A stretch of 64,000 nt of DNA from CAVTND01 sp963735955 (GCA_963735955.1 CAVTND010000017.1:30649-94648), one strand, 5' to 3'. Shown: positions 26,033 through 35,935, numbered from the stretch's first letter. Notes: a model not told the origin generated them from the sequence alone. Numbers and translations are program-made.

Positions 26033-28399
26033 CTAGAATCCCGCCCCGATCTGGAATTGGAACGCCTGCAGTCGGTCAAACGGCTTGTCGTTGAACGGTA
26101 TTGCGTAAGACAGCCTGAGCGGCCCCATCGGCGACAACCATGATATGCCGACGCCAAACGAGTAGCGCAGCTGTCCGAGATCGATATTCTCGTTGACGTA
26201 GCTAAGCTGTCCGTTACAGGTCAAACCTACCAGCGGCACGCTGCAAGTGGGAATCTGGCCCCAAACCCAGCCGGTGTCGACAAACACGCTCGCGCGCAGG
26301 GTTCGATCGCCGCCGGTCAGCGGGACATAGGCTTCAATGGTGGCGTTCAGGCGTCGATTGCCGCCCAGCGGCTGGTCGTAGATATCGCGCGGACCGAGCG
26401 AAGCCGTTTCGTAGCCGCGCACGCTGCCGATGCCGCCCGCATAGAAATTCTTGAAGAACGGAAACGGCTGTTCGCTGTAGTAAGCGTTCCCGAAGCCCAG
26501 TTCGCCGCTGAACGAAAGCGCCAGCCAGCGGGCGACCGGCCAGAACGTGCGGTACTGATAGGTAAGCCGGTAATACTGCAGGTCGAGTACCGGCAGCCCG
26601 ATTTCGCCATAGGCGCGCTGAAACGTGCCGCGGGTCGGCGCCAGCAGATTGTCCCGGCTGTCACGCGACCAGCCGACCGTCAAGGCAAGCGCGTCCGAGC
26701 TCGAACCGAATGCGTTCACGTACTCGATGTAGCGTGGCGGCGAAGCAGCCGTCAGGTCGATCGACGTTCCCTCCCAGCGCAGACCGAAGAACACCCGATC
26801 GTATTCAGTGAATGGCACGCCAAAATTCACGCCGGCGCCGTGGGTCGAGTAACCGACGCTCGAAAGCCCCAATTCGGCCAGGTTCGAATCACGATAGAAG
26901 AGCTCGATGGTTCGGCTCACGCCTTCGGTCGTTACGTAGGGATCAGTGTGAGTGATCGCAAAGACCGTGTTCGACGAACTCGTGTTGATGTCGAGCGACA
27001 TCGCGTTACCGGAGCCGAACAGGTTCTGCTGCGACAATGAAGCGCTTAGCACCAGGCCCTCGCTGCTCGAGTAGCCGGCACCAAACTGGACGTTGCCGGT
27101 GGGCTTTTCCTTGACCGTCAGGTTGACATCAACCTGATCCGGCGCCGTCGGCACGGCCGGCGTATCGATCGTGACCGATTCAAAATAGCCGAGGCGATCT
27201 ATGCGGTCACGCGACAACTTGACCCGGTCCGAGTCAAACCATGCAGACTCGTACTGCCGGACTTCGCGCCTGATCACCTCGTCACGGGTGCGCGTATTAC
27301 CGGCGATATTGACTCGTCGCACGTACACGCGCCGGCCCGGATCCACCACTATGTTGAACGCAACCTGCAGCTTCTCCCGATTTGGCTCCGGCACCGGATT
27401 GGCAGTGGCAAAGGCATAACCGAGGGTGCTCATGCGATCAGTGATGCGCTTGGCGATGGCATTGATCCGTTCGGCGTTGAAGACATCGCCCGGAACAACG
27501 TCAATCAGGACCTTCAGTTCCTCGTCGAGTCCCAGCAATTCGCCGGTGATCCGGACGTCCGACACCGTATAGCGCTCGCCCTCGAATATGTTGATCGTGA
27601 CGAAGATGTCCTGCTTGTCGGGCGTGATCGAGACTTGCACCGATTCGATGCGGAAGTCCAGGAAGCCGCGATTCATGTAATACGAGCGCAGCGACTCGAG
27701 GTCGGCGCCGAGCTTCTGCCTCGAGTACTGGTCCCGCTTCGTGTACCAGGAAATCCAGTTGGGCGTCGACAACTCCATCTGGCCGCGCAAGGTACCGTCG
27801 CTGAAGATCTTGTTGCCGGTGAAGTTGATCGACCGGATCTTGGCGATGTTGCCTTCTTCGACGACGATCGCGATATTGACGCGGTTGCGCTCGATCGGCG
27901 TCACCGTCGTCTTGATCTCGACGCCATACAGGCCGCGCGACAGATACTGCCGACGCAACTCCTGCTCGGCGCGTTCAAGCAAGGATCGATCAAAGATTCG
28001 GCCCTCGGCGAGTCCGACCTCGCGCAGGGACTTGTTCACCTGTTCCTTGTCGAACTCTTTGACGCCGCTGACATCGACTGCGGCGATCGCCGGTCGCTCT
28101 TCGACTATGACGACCAGGACGTCGCCCTCAACCTCCAGACGCACATCCTTGAACAGGCCGCTGGCGAACAGTGCACGGATCGCCTGGGTACCCTTCTGGG
28201 GGTCGAAGCGCTCGCCCACGCGCACCGGCAAGTAGCTGAAGACGGTACCGGCCTCGGTGCGCTGAATACCTTCGACCCGAATGTCCTTGACCACGAACTC
28301 CTGCGCCTGGGTCGTTATCGCCCAGGCCGCTAGGACCGCGGCAACGCCGGCGCGCAGCGTTGCGCGAACGTCGCGCTTAAATGTCACGCGTCGCGCCAC
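26033..28399 (-). CDS. bamA: Outer membrane assembly factor BamA
   Basis: BamA inserts beta-barrel proteins into the outer membrane. The 788-residue protein starts at GTG 28399 with a signal peptide (RAGVAAVLAAWAITTQAQ). Five POTRA domains follow (first: FVVKDIRVEGIQRTEAG; others at about 90, 175, 270 and 350). The C-terminal Omp85 barrel contains the VRGYETASLGPRD loop and ends in FQIGAGF with terminal Phe. It lies between rseP and skp, the standard order. Confidence 0.96.
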   Translation of the reverse strand: MARRVTFKRDVRATLRAGVAAVLAAWAITTQAQEFVVKDIRVEGIQRTEAGTVFSYLPVRVGERFDPQKGTQAIRALFASGLFKDVRLEVEGDVLVVIVEERPAIAAVDVSGVKEFDKEQVNKSLREVGLAEGRIFDRSLLERAEQELRRQYLSRGLYGVEIKTTVTPIERNRVNIAIVVEEGNIAKIRSINFTGNKIFSDGTLRGQMELSTPNWISWYTKRDQYSRQKLGADLESLRSYYMNRGFLDFRIESVQVSITPDKQDIFVTINIFEGERYTVSDVRITGELLGLDEELKVLIDVVPGDVFNAERINAIAKRITDRMSTLGYAFATANPVPEPNREKLQVAFNIVVDPGRRVYVRRVNIAGNTRTRDEVIRREVRQYESAWFDSDRVKLSRDRIDRLGYFESVTIDTPAVPTAPDQVDVNLTVKEKPTGNVQFGAGYSSSEGLVLSASLSQQNLFGSGNAMSLDINTSSSNTVFAITHTDPYVTTEGVSRTIELFYRDSNLAELGLSSVGYSTHGAGVNFGVPFTEYDRVFFGLRWEGTSIDLTAASPPRYIEYVNAFGSSSDALALTVGWSRDSRDNLLAPTRGTFQRAYGEIGLPVLDLQYYRLTYQYRTFWPVARWLALSFSGELGFGNAYYSEQPFPFFKNFYAGGIGSVRGYETASLGPRDIYDQPLGGNRRLNATIEAYVPLTGGDRTLRASVFVDTGWVWGQIPTCSVPLVGLTCNGQLSYVNENIDLGQLRYSFGVGISWLSPMGPLRLSYAIPFNDKPFDRLQAFQFQIGAGF

Positions 28400-28447
28400 C
28401 TTAGTTTTCGATCATTGAGGGGACAAGCGGGATCGGGACAGCAGGAA

Positions 28448-29791
28448 TCAGGACAGCAGCCGTATGAAATCGTTATAAAGCGCCAGCAGGGTCAGCAGGC
28501 CCAGCAGCGCCACACCGGCGCGCTGCCCCCACTCGACGACCCAGTCTGCTGGCGGGCTGCCCTTGAGGATCTCGATCAAATAATACAGTAAGTGTCCTCC
28601 ATCGAGCATCGGAATCGGCAACAGGTTGAGTACCGCGAGGCTGATTGAAACAAGAGCGAGAAAACTCAGAAATGCGGCCATCCCGATGCGCGCGGTCTGG
28701 CCGGCGTAGTCGGCGATCGTGATCGGCCCGGACAGATTCTTCCAGGAGGCTTCGCCGCTAATCATCTTGCCGAGCATCTGCAAGGAAAAGATTGACGTTT
28801 CCCAGGTCTTGGCCACTGCCAGTCCGACGCTCTCGATCGGCCCGTACTGAACCTTGATGAGTGGCGGGCGCTCGCCGATTTCGGCGCCGATCCGGCCGAC
28901 CGTGCTGCCCTTGTCTTCAGCGGCGGCCGGCGTAACCCACAAGCGCACGATTCCACCCTCGCGTTCGACCGTGAACTCGAGGGCTCGGCCCGCATTGGCC
29001 CGAATCAGTTCGATCAGAGAGCGCGCGGAATCGACACGGCGGCCGTCGACTTCGCGCACGGTGTCGCCACTGCGCAAGCCGGCCTGGGCGGCGGCGCCAG
29101 CATCCAGCACACGCGCGATTCGTGCCGGCCCACTGTGCAAGGCAAGTCCGAGCCGGCCGATGAGATCGCCGTCAAGATCGGCCTTGCCGCCGGCGTCCAG
29201 GCTCAGGGCACGCCTGCGACCATCGGCACCATCGACTTCAAGCTTGACGCTGCCGCCATCGACGACCTTCTGAAGAAGGCGCCAACGAAACTCGTTCCAG
29301 GACCTGACTTGTTCACCATCGACATCAATCACTGTGTCGCCCGCCTCGACCCCAGCACGCGCTGCTGCGGTGGCTGCCGGCGGTGCGCCGAGTATCGCCT
29401 TGGGTTCAAGTACTCCGGCCACACTGAGCAGCCAGTAGACCGCTATCGCAAGCAGCAGATTCGCGGCCGGGCCGGCGAGCACAATCGCAATGCGTTTGCC
29501 AACCGACTGGCGATTGAAAGCGCGCGGCAGATCTTCGCGCGCAATCGCACCAACGTCCGGATCGCGTTCATCCAGCATGCGGACGTATCCGCCCAGAGGA
29601 ACGGCGGCGAGCACCCATTCCGTGCGGTCGGCGCCCCGGATCCAGCGCAACAAGGGGCGGCCAAACCCGATTGAAAACCGCAGCACCTTGACATTGCAGC
29701 GCCGCGCGACCCAGTAGTGACCCAGCTCGTGGATCACGATCAGGACCCCGAGTGTCAGCAGGAACGCGGCGATCGTCGACAGCAGGTTCAC
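28448..29791 (-). CDS. rseP: Site-2 intramembrane zinc protease RseP
   Basis: RseP cleaves membrane anti-sigma factors such as RseA and signal peptide remnants. I chose GTG 29791 (NLLSTIAAFLLTLGVLIV), with GAGGAA just upstream. The open frame extending into dxr is not family-like. 447 residues. The zinc site is HELGH in VIHELGHYW, with a second ligand region LNLLPIPMLDGGHLLY near the C-terminus; two PDZ domains lie between (VGLTHSG-like GDTVREVDG segments). Confidence 0.94.
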   Translation of the reverse strand: MNLLSTIAAFLLTLGVLIVIHELGHYWVARRCNVKVLRFSIGFGRPLLRWIRGADRTEWVLAAVPLGGYVRMLDERDPDVGAIAREDLPRAFNRQSVGKRIAIVLAGPAANLLLAIAVYWLLSVAGVLEPKAILGAPPAATAAARAGVEAGDTVIDVDGEQVRSWNEFRWRLLQKVVDGGSVKLEVDGADGRRRALSLDAGGKADLDGDLIGRLGLALHSGPARIARVLDAGAAAQAGLRSGDTVREVDGRRVDSARSLIELIRANAGRALEFTVEREGGIVRLWVTPAAAEDKGSTVGRIGAEIGERPPLIKVQYGPIESVGLAVAKTWETSIFSLQMLGKMISGEASWKNLSGPITIADYAGQTARIGMAAFLSFLALVSISLAVLNLLPIPMLDGGHLLYYLIEILKGSPPADWVVEWGQRAGVALLGLLTLLALYNDFIRLLS

Positions 29792-29798
29792 GTGTTCC

Positions 29799-30962
29799 TC
29801 AGGCCCGTACCGCGATGGCGTTCGAGGCGCTGGCGCGCGCGCGGCGGTCGATTTCGAGCACATCATCGATGCTCGACGGCGCCGGTTCGACACAGGACTC
29901 CAGCACATTTTCGATGGTCGGCGCGATGTCGGTGAAACGAAGGCGCCCCGCGAGGAAGGCGTCAACCGCGACTTCGTTGGCGGCGTTCAGCACCGCGCTG
30001 GCGCCGCCGCCGGCACGCAGGGCTTCATATGCATACTCGAGGCAAGGGAATCGTGCGCGATCCGGAGTTTCGAAACTCAGATCGCCGAGTCGCGAAAAGT
30101 CGAGCGGACGCGCACCGCTCGCAATCCGGTCAGGCCAGGCAAGCGCATAGGCAATCGGCGTTCGCATGTCGGGCGTGCCCATCTGCGCCAGCACTGACCC
30201 ATCCGGAAACGCCACCATGGAGTGAATCACGCTCTGCGGATGAATGACGACATCGATGCGGTCGGCCGGAAGGCCGAACAACCAGCTCGCCTCGATGACC
30301 TCAAGTCCCTTGTTCATCAGCGTTGCCGAATCCACGGAAATTTTCCGCCCCATGACCCAGTTTGGGTGTGCACAGGCCTCGTCCGGTGTGACCGTTTCAA
30401 GATCCCTCCGGGTACGGAAAGGCCCGCCTGATGCGGTCAGCAAGAGGCGCGCCTGCGCGCGCTGGCGCTCGGCGACGCCACCAAGGCACTGGTGAATGGC
30501 GCTGTGCTCGCTGTCGACCGGCACGATCTCCCCGCCGCCATCCCGGATCGCCTTCATCAGCAGCGCACCCGCGCAGACGACTGATTCCTTGTTGGCAAGC
30601 AATAGCCGCTTGCCCGCGCGTGCCGCCGCCAGGGTCGGAACCAGGCCGGCTGCCCCTACGATCGCGGCGAGAACGGTGTCTGTCTCCGGCGCCGAGGCGA
30701 CTTCGGCCAATGCGTCCCGTCCGGCCAGGGCGATTGTCGACAGCCCACGAGCGCGCAGCGCGGCGCGCAACTCGGCCTCACGCGCGGCGTCACCAATGAC
30801 AGCAAACCGCGGACGAACGCGCGCTGCCAGATCGGCCAAGGCTTCAGGCTTGGACTGGGCAGTCAGCGCATGGATCCGGAAGCGCGTCGGATGCAGCTCG
30901 ATAACATCGAGCGCACTTGCTCCGATCGAACCTGTGGCTCCCAGAACGGTCACCGCTTGCAT
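29799..30962 (-). CDS. dxr: 1-deoxy-D-xylulose 5-phosphate reductoisomerase
   Basis: DXR makes MEP from DXP using NADPH in the non-mevalonate isoprenoid pathway. 387 residues: NADPH site VLGATGSIGASALDVI, metal/substrate region PVDSEHSAIHQCL (D and E ligands), then SGGPFRTR and LMNKGLEVIEA. It ends 7 bases before rseP and shares its first base with the cdsA stop. Intact. Confidence 0.96.
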   Translation of the reverse strand: MQAVTVLGATGSIGASALDVIELHPTRFRIHALTAQSKPEALADLAARVRPRFAVIGDAAREAELRAALRARGLSTIALAGRDALAEVASAPETDTVLAAIVGAAGLVPTLAAARAGKRLLLANKESVVCAGALLMKAIRDGGGEIVPVDSEHSAIHQCLGGVAERQRAQARLLLTASGGPFRTRRDLETVTPDEACAHPNWVMGRKISVDSATLMNKGLEVIEASWLFGLPADRIDVVIHPQSVIHSMVAFPDGSVLAQMGTPDMRTPIAYALAWPDRIASGARPLDFSRLGDLSFETPDRARFPCLEYAYEALRAGGGASAVLNAANEVAVDAFLAGRLRFTDIAPTIENVLESCVEPAPSSIDDVLEIDRRARASASNAIAVRA

Positions 30963-31795
30963 CAGCGTCCCCAGGCTTCGAACACCACGGCGAGTGGCAG
31001 TGCCGGGATCAATGCATCAATGCGATCAAGGAAACCGCCGTGACCCGGCAGCAGGCGGCTGCTGTCCTTTACTCCGGCACGGCGTTTCAGGAGACTTTCG
31101 AACAAGTCGCCGGCCACCGACGCTGCCACGAGTACGGACAAAAGGAGCAAAGCCACGGGGACACCAAGGTCCCTGAAAAGTCGATTCGACACGAAGGGCA
31201 AGTCAGGTACAAACACCCACGCAAGCAGTGCTGCACCGAGTACACCAAGAACGGCACCATAAAGTCCCGCCCAGGTCTTGCCCGGACTGATGTTTGGCGC
31301 AAGCTTGCGCTTGCCGAACGCCCGCCCGACAAAATACGCGGCGATATCGGCGATCCAGACCAAGGCAAGAACCGACAACATTGGAACAGCACCTTGATCG
31401 AGAAAGTGCATCACCGCAAACCAGGCGGCAGCCATCAGTACGACTGCCAGACTCAATCCCGCGAGCGGCGACAATGCCGGCAGGCGCGGTGCGTCCTTAC
31501 CGCCCAGCATCAGAGCCAGCACCAGCCAGGTCAACGACGCCACCACCGCACTCGGCAGGACAGCGGATTCGAGCAGCGGAGCGCGCACCAACGCCAATGC
31601 GAAAAGTGCGATTCCCAGCAGACTCGCGATCGTCATTGCGACCAACTTCGACCAGCCTGCCAGTCGCAACCACTCCGACAGCGCAATGCCCAGGAACATC
31701 GTCACGATCGCGGCAAACGCGAGCCTTGACCACGCCAGGGCTGTCACCAGCAGGGCGAGCAACACGACAGCCGTCACGATGCGCTGTGCAAGCAT
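30962..31795 (-). CDS. cdsA: Phosphatidate cytidylyltransferase
   Basis: CdsA makes CDP-diacylglycerol from phosphatidate and CTP. The 277-residue membrane protein has about eight hydrophobic segments. The C-terminal signature is present: WIADIAAYFVGRAFGKRKL, NISPGKTWAG, and DLFESLLKRRAGVKDSS with the GHGGFLDRIDAL ending. It lies between uppS and dxr. Confidence 0.95.
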   Translation of the reverse strand: MLAQRIVTAVVLLALLVTALAWSRLAFAAIVTMFLGIALSEWLRLAGWSKLVAMTIASLLGIALFALALVRAPLLESAVLPSAVVASLTWLVLALMLGGKDAPRLPALSPLAGLSLAVVLMAAAWFAVMHFLDQGAVPMLSVLALVWIADIAAYFVGRAFGKRKLAPNISPGKTWAGLYGAVLGVLGAALLAWVFVPDLPFVSNRLFRDLGVPVALLLLSVLVAASVAGDLFESLLKRRAGVKDSSRLLPGHGGFLDRIDALIPALPLAVVFEAWGR

Positions 31796-31801
31796 CTGGC
31801 C

Positions 31802-32577
31802 CTATGCCGCATCCGGCACGTCGGCCGTGGTCAGTTGTTCGCCGGTCATGCCGAATCGGCGCTGACGTCCGGCGAACCAGGCAAGCGCTGTATCCAGCTC
31901 ATTCACACCGAAGTCCGGCCAAAGCACATCACTGAACCACAACTCGGCATACGCCAGTTGCCACAGCAGAAAATTGCTGAGCCGCCGTTCACCGCCGGTG
32001 CGGATCAGTAGATCAGGGTCCGGCGCGAACGCCAGCGCGAGATGAGGCGCGAGGTCGGCCTCCTCAAAGCGAAGGAAGGTCTTCGACGGCGAGGTCGCGT
32101 GGACCGCCCGACTCGCTGCCTGAGCGATGTCCCACCGCCCTCCGTAATTGGCGCATATCGTCAGCTGCAGGCGCTGGTTGTGTTGTGTGATGCGCTCCGT
32201 TTCGGCGATCAGGCGCCGCAGCTCAAGATCGAACGCAAACAGATCTCCAATCACGCGCAGGCGAACACCATGCTCGATCAGCTTTCCAGTCTCGCGCTGC
32301 AGGGCGAGCACGAACTGTCGCATCAGCGTGGAAACTTCGTCGGCCGGCCGCCGCCAGTTTTCGGAGCTGAAGGCGAACAGCGTCAGGTACTCGATACCGC
32401 GATCGCCGCAGGCCTCCACCATATTGCGAACAGTGTCGACGCCACGCGCATGCCCGGCGGTGCGCGGCAGTGCCTCGCGCCTTGGCCCAGCGCCCGTTGC
32501 CGTCCATGATGACGGCCACATGGCGCGGCAACTGGGCCGCGACGACGTGGAGGAACCGGGCGTGATTCTGACGCCAC
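31802..32577 (-). CDS. uppS: Undecaprenyl diphosphate synthase, two frameshifts
   Basis: UppS makes the C55 lipid carrier for peptidoglycan. Core motifs are HVAVIMDGNGRWAKARG, TLFAFSSENWRRP, and the C-terminal LLIRTGGERRLSNFLLWQ with LAYAEL(W)F. The parts fall in different frames. One extra base is inferred near 32546-32549 and one near 32470. From GTG 32577 the span of 776 minus two gives 258 codons, the normal length. A TTG at 32531 is an alternative start that would avoid the first indel. The gene is essential, so disruption is unlikely to be real. Confidence 0.85.
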
Positions 32578-32600
32578 GGCGAGGGCGATGCCGACCGCCG

Positions 32601-33161
32601 TCAGACGGTCAGCACCTCCTTTTCCTTTTCCGCGACCATCTTGTCGATGTCGGCCACGTACCGGTCGGTCAGCTTCTGCACGCGTCCTCCGCGCGGCGAT
32701 CATCGTCTTCCGAGATCTCCTTGGCCTTCAGCATTTCCTTGACGTGATGATTGGCATCGCGCCGAAGGTTGCGGACCGCCACCTTCGCGGTCTCGCCCTC
32801 GTGCTTGACCACCTTGACCAGTTCCTTGCGCCGCTGTTCGGTCAGCGCCGGCATCGGGACCCGAACGATGTCGCCCTGGGTAGCCGGGTTCAGCCCGAGA
32901 TCCGAGTCGCGGATGGCCTTTTCCACAACCGGCACCATCTTCTTTTCCCACGGCTGGATCGTGATCGTGCGCGCATCGCCGAGGCCAACCTGCGCAACCT
33001 GGGCGAGCGGCACCATCGAGCCGTAGTAGTCGACCTGGATGTGGTCGAGCAGGCCGGTGTGTGCGCGGCCGGTGCGAATCTTCGTCAAGATCGGCCTTGA
33101 GCGCCTCGACCGATTTCAACATCTTCTGCTCGGTCGACTTCTGGATTTCGGCGATGTTCAT
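32601..33161 (-). CDS. frr: Ribosome recycling factor, two compensating frameshifts
   Basis: RRF splits post-termination ribosomes with EF-G. The start is MNIAEIQKSTEQKMLKSVEA at 33161; the middle IRTGRAHTGLLDHIQVDYYG and VPMPALTEQRRKELVKVV lies in another frame; the end KLTDRYVADIDKMVAEKEKE lies back in the first. One extra base near 33084-33089 and one missing G near 32681 cancel out, leaving 186 residues, the family length. Because frr is essential, the two indels are most simply consensus errors. Between uppS and pyrH. Confidence 0.88.
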
Positions 33162-33179
33162 GTCGGCCTCCCGCGCTCC

Positions 33180-33905
33180 TCAGACGTGGACCAGTGTGCC
33201 TTCGTCGTCGCCTCGAACGACGCGACCGAGGGCGCCCGGCTTGGTGATGTTGAATACCTTGATCGGCAGGCGCTGGTCGCGGCACAGGGCAAACGCCGTC
33301 GCGTCCATGATCTGCAGGTTCCTCGCCAGCGCTTCGTCAAACGTGATCGTTGCATACCGGGTGGCGTGTGGGTCCTTCTTCGGATCGGCCGAGTACACGC
33401 CGTCGACTTTGGTCGCCTTCAGTACGACTTCTGCGCCGACCTCGGAGCCGCGCAAGGCGGCCGCTGTGTCGGTCGTGAAAAAAGGATTGCCGGTGCCGGC
33501 CGCAAAGATGACGACCTTTCCTTCCTCGAGATAGCGCAGCGACTTGGGCCGAATGTATGGCTCGACCACCTGTTCGATGTTAAGTGCTGACTGCACCCTG
33601 GCTTCCACCCCTGCGCGGCGCATTGCGTCCTGAAGCGCCATCGCATTCATGATGGTCGCCATCATGCCCATGTAGTCGGCCGTGGCCCGATCCATGCCCT
33701 CGGCGCCAAGGGCAACTCCCCGAAAGATGTTGCCGCCACCGATCACGATCGCGACCTCGACTCCGAGGCGCACGACCTCGGCGATGTCGGCAACCATCGC
33801 CTCGACGGTCGCACGGTTGATGCCGAAGGCATCGTCGCCCATCAGGGCCTCGCCCGACAGCTTCAGGAGAACCCGTCGGTACGCTGGCTTGGCGGCTGCC
33901 TTCAT
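33180..33905 (-). CDS. pyrH: UMP kinase
   Basis: PyrH phosphorylates UMP to UDP and is a hexameric amino-acid-kinase-fold enzyme. Start ATG 33905 (MKAAAKPAYRRVLLKLSGEA) follows GGAAAG; an in-frame TTG 15 bases upstream is less likely. 241 residues. Motifs: LLKLSGEAL, VIGGGNIFRG, MNAMALQDAM, and FAAGTGNPFFTTDTAA. Between tsf and frr, standard order. Confidence 0.95.
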   Translation of the reverse strand: MKAAAKPAYRRVLLKLSGEALMGDDAFGINRATVEAMVADIAEVVRLGVEVAIVIGGGNIFRGVALGAEGMDRATADYMGMMATIMNAMALQDAMRRAGVEARVQSALNIEQVVEPYIRPKSLRYLEEGKVVIFAAGTGNPFFTTDTAAALRGSEVGAEVVLKATKVDGVYSADPKKDPHATRYATITFDEALARNLQIMDATAFALCRDQRLPIKVFNITKPGALGRVVRGDDEGTLVHV

Positions 33906-33922
33906 TGCACTTTCCGGCAATC

Positions 33923-34825
33923 TCAGGCGCGCGCAGCGGCGGCCTGGGCTTTCACTTCGGCAGCAAAGTCGGACTGCTTTTTCTCGATGCCCTCGCCGAC
34001 CACATACAGGACGAAGCTGTTAACACTCGCTCCCTTTGATTTGAGCAACTGCTCGATCGTGAGCTTGTCATCCTTGACGAATAGCTGGCCGAGCAGGGTG
34101 ACTTCCTTCAGGAACTTCTGCACCGCCCCCTCGACCCGCTTGGAGAGAATCTCGACCGGAATCTGCTTGCCCGACTTGGCGGCATCCTCGGCCGCCTTTT
34201 CGGCGGCCACGCGGCGCTCGACTTCGATCTGATTCGGATTCACACCGCGAGCGTCAAGCGCCTTGGGCTTGGTAGCGGCGATATGCATCGCAATGTCCTT
34301 GCCGAGTTCGGCATCACCGCCGCTGACGTCGACCAGTACCCCGATCTTTGACCCTCCATGGACATAGCTGGCCAGCCGCCCCCGGGCCTTGATGCGGGCG
34401 AAACGCCGCACATTCATGTTTTCGCCTATGCGCCCAACCAGTGCCGTGCGCGTCGTTTCGACCGTGCCTGCCCCGAGCGGCAGGCTTGCCAGTGCGGCCA
34501 CGTCGAGCGGGTCGTTCTTGATCACCAGTCCGGCCAGATCGCGCGCAAAGTTGAGAAAGTCCTCGTTCTTGGCGACAAAATCGGTTTCCGAATTGACCTC
34601 GACGATGGCACCAACCGTGCCGGCTTCGATCTGAATCGCCACCACGCCTTCAGCGGCAATCCGCGCTGCCGCCTTGCTCGCCTTGCTACCTAGCTTAACG
34701 CGCAGGATCTCCTCCGCCTTGCCAGGGTCGCCGTTCGCCTCAGCCAGCGCTTTCTTGCATTCCATCATCGGCGCGTCGGTCTTCTCGCGCAGTTCCTTCA
34801 CCATTGCTGCGGTGATTTCAGCCAT
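33923..34825 (-). CDS. tsf: Elongation factor Ts
   Basis: EF-Ts recycles EF-Tu from GDP to GTP. The 300-residue protein starts MAEITAAMVKELREKTDAPM with the conserved TDAPMMECKKAL segment, followed by VVEVNSETDFVAKN-type core (here IVEVNSETDFVAKNEDF) and two dimerisation subdomains. It lies 81 bases after rpsB with a terminator-like hairpin in between. Confidence 0.96.
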   Translation of the reverse strand: MAEITAAMVKELREKTDAPMMECKKALAEANGDPGKAEEILRVKLGSKASKAAARIAAEGVVAIQIEAGTVGAIVEVNSETDFVAKNEDFLNFARDLAGLVIKNDPLDVAALASLPLGAGTVETTRTALVGRIGENMNVRRFARIKARGRLASYVHGGSKIGVLVDVSGGDAELGKDIAMHIAATKPKALDARGVNPNQIEVERRVAAEKAAEDAAKSGKQIPVEILSKRVEGAVQKFLKEVTLLGQLFVKDDKLTIEQLLKSKGASVNSFVLYVVGEGIEKKQSDFAAEVKAQAAAARA

Positions 34826-34861
34826 TCACTGCTCCTGCTCTTCAATCCGCCAATTCGGTAC

Positions 34862-34883
34862 AAAAAAGGGGCTCGCGCCCCTT
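34862..34883 (-). terminator. Hairpin with T-run between rpsB and tsf
   Basis: Read on the minus strand this is AAGGGGC-GCGA-GCCCCTT followed by a run of T residues. The two 7-base arms are perfectly complementary. This is an intrinsic terminator shape placed inside the rpsB-tsf operon, so it would attenuate tsf relative to rpsB. A similar partial terminator is known between rpsB and tsf in E. coli. Confidence 0.75.
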
Positions 34884-34906
34884 CTCCGTCGGTCAGTCGC
34901 GCAAGC

Positions 34907-35656
34907 TCACGCCTGCGATTCACTGACTTCGACAAATTCCTCGTCGCTCGTCACGGCGGCGACCACGCCCTGGAGTGCTGCGGCCTTGCCTTCGAGAACG
35001 GCGTCAGCGATGCCACGGGCGTAGAGCCGAACTGCTCGGCTTGAGTCGTCGTTGCCGGGAATCACATAGGCCACGCCTTCGGGCGAGTGATTCGTGTCGA
35101 CAATGCCAACCACCGGGATGCCCAGTTTGGTAGCTTCCTGAACGGCGATCTTGTGATAGCCGACATCGATGATAAAGAGTGCGTCCGGCAGCGCGTTCAT
35201 GTCCTTGATGCCGCCGATGGCTTTGTTGAGTTTTTCAATCTCACGCTGGAAGTCGAGCGCTTCTTTCTTGCTCATGCGCTCGGTGCCATTGTCGGCCACG
35301 ATCTGCTCCATTTCCTTCAGGCGCTTGATCGAAACCTTGACGGTCTTGAAGTTGGTCAACATGCCACCGAGCCAGCGCTGGTCAACGAAGGGCATGCCGG
35401 CGCGCTGAGCTTCCTCGACGATGATCTCGCGGGCCTGCCGCTTGGTCCCGACGAACAGCACGGTGCCTCGGTTGCTTGCCAGCTGGCGCACGAACTTGGT
35501 CGAGGCCAGGAACTGCTCGAGCGTGCGCTCGAGATTGATGATGTGGATCTTGTTTCGGTGGCCGAAGATGTAAGGTGCCATCTTCGGGTTCCAGAACCGG
35601 GTCTGATGGCCGAAATGAACGCCGGCCTCCAGCATCTGACGCATGCTTACTGACAT
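34907..35656 (-). CDS. rpsB: 30S ribosomal protein S2
   Basis: S2 is a large-headed small-subunit protein. The start is ATG 35656 (MSVSMRQMLEAGVHFGHQTR); the five-codon upstream extension is not family-like. 249 residues. Motifs: HFGHQTRFWNPKMAPYIFG, LFVGTKRQAREII, and VGIVDTNHSPEGVAYVIPGNDD. First gene of the minus-strand translation/envelope run. Confidence 0.97.
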   Translation of the reverse strand: MSVSMRQMLEAGVHFGHQTRFWNPKMAPYIFGHRNKIHIINLERTLEQFLASTKFVRQLASNRGTVLFVGTKRQAREIIVEEAQRAGMPFVDQRWLGGMLTNFKTVKVSIKRLKEMEQIVADNGTERMSKKEALDFQREIEKLNKAIGGIKDMNALPDALFIIDVGYHKIAVQEATKLGIPVVGIVDTNHSPEGVAYVIPGNDDSSRAVRLYARGIADAVLEGKAAALQGVVAAVTSDEEFVEVSESQA

Positions 35657-35872
35657 GTTCTTCCTCTCCAAGGTTGGGTCTGACGCAGCCGCCGACGCAG
35701 CCTGCCGCGGTCAATGCCGCGAAACAGGCCGCACCTTGGTGGCGGTGCGCGCGATTTCTGCCGTTCCGCCGGAATCGGCCGTTCGACTCCCATCAGGTCG
35801 ACCGGATGATCCGGAACGGGCCAGAGTTCTCGAACTCCAGCTATCGAAACCGGCTGGCGGGCTGTTTGGCTC

Positions 35873-35892
35873 GACAGCTTGACTCAGCTGTC
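35873..35892. repeat. Perfect 7-bp inverted repeat in the rpsB-map spacer
   Basis: GACAGCT and AGCTGTC flank a six-base loop. It lies about 217 bases upstream of the rpsB start and about 110 bases upstream of map. There is no T-run, so it is not a simple terminator. It could be part of an rpsB leader structure (S2 autoregulation is known in gammaproteobacteria) or an operator. The remainder of the 347-base spacer 35657-36003 shows no convincing gene. Confidence 0.4.
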
Positions 35893-35935
35893 TAAGCCAT
35901 TTCGCCCCAAACCGGACTTCAAAATTGGCTTTTGA

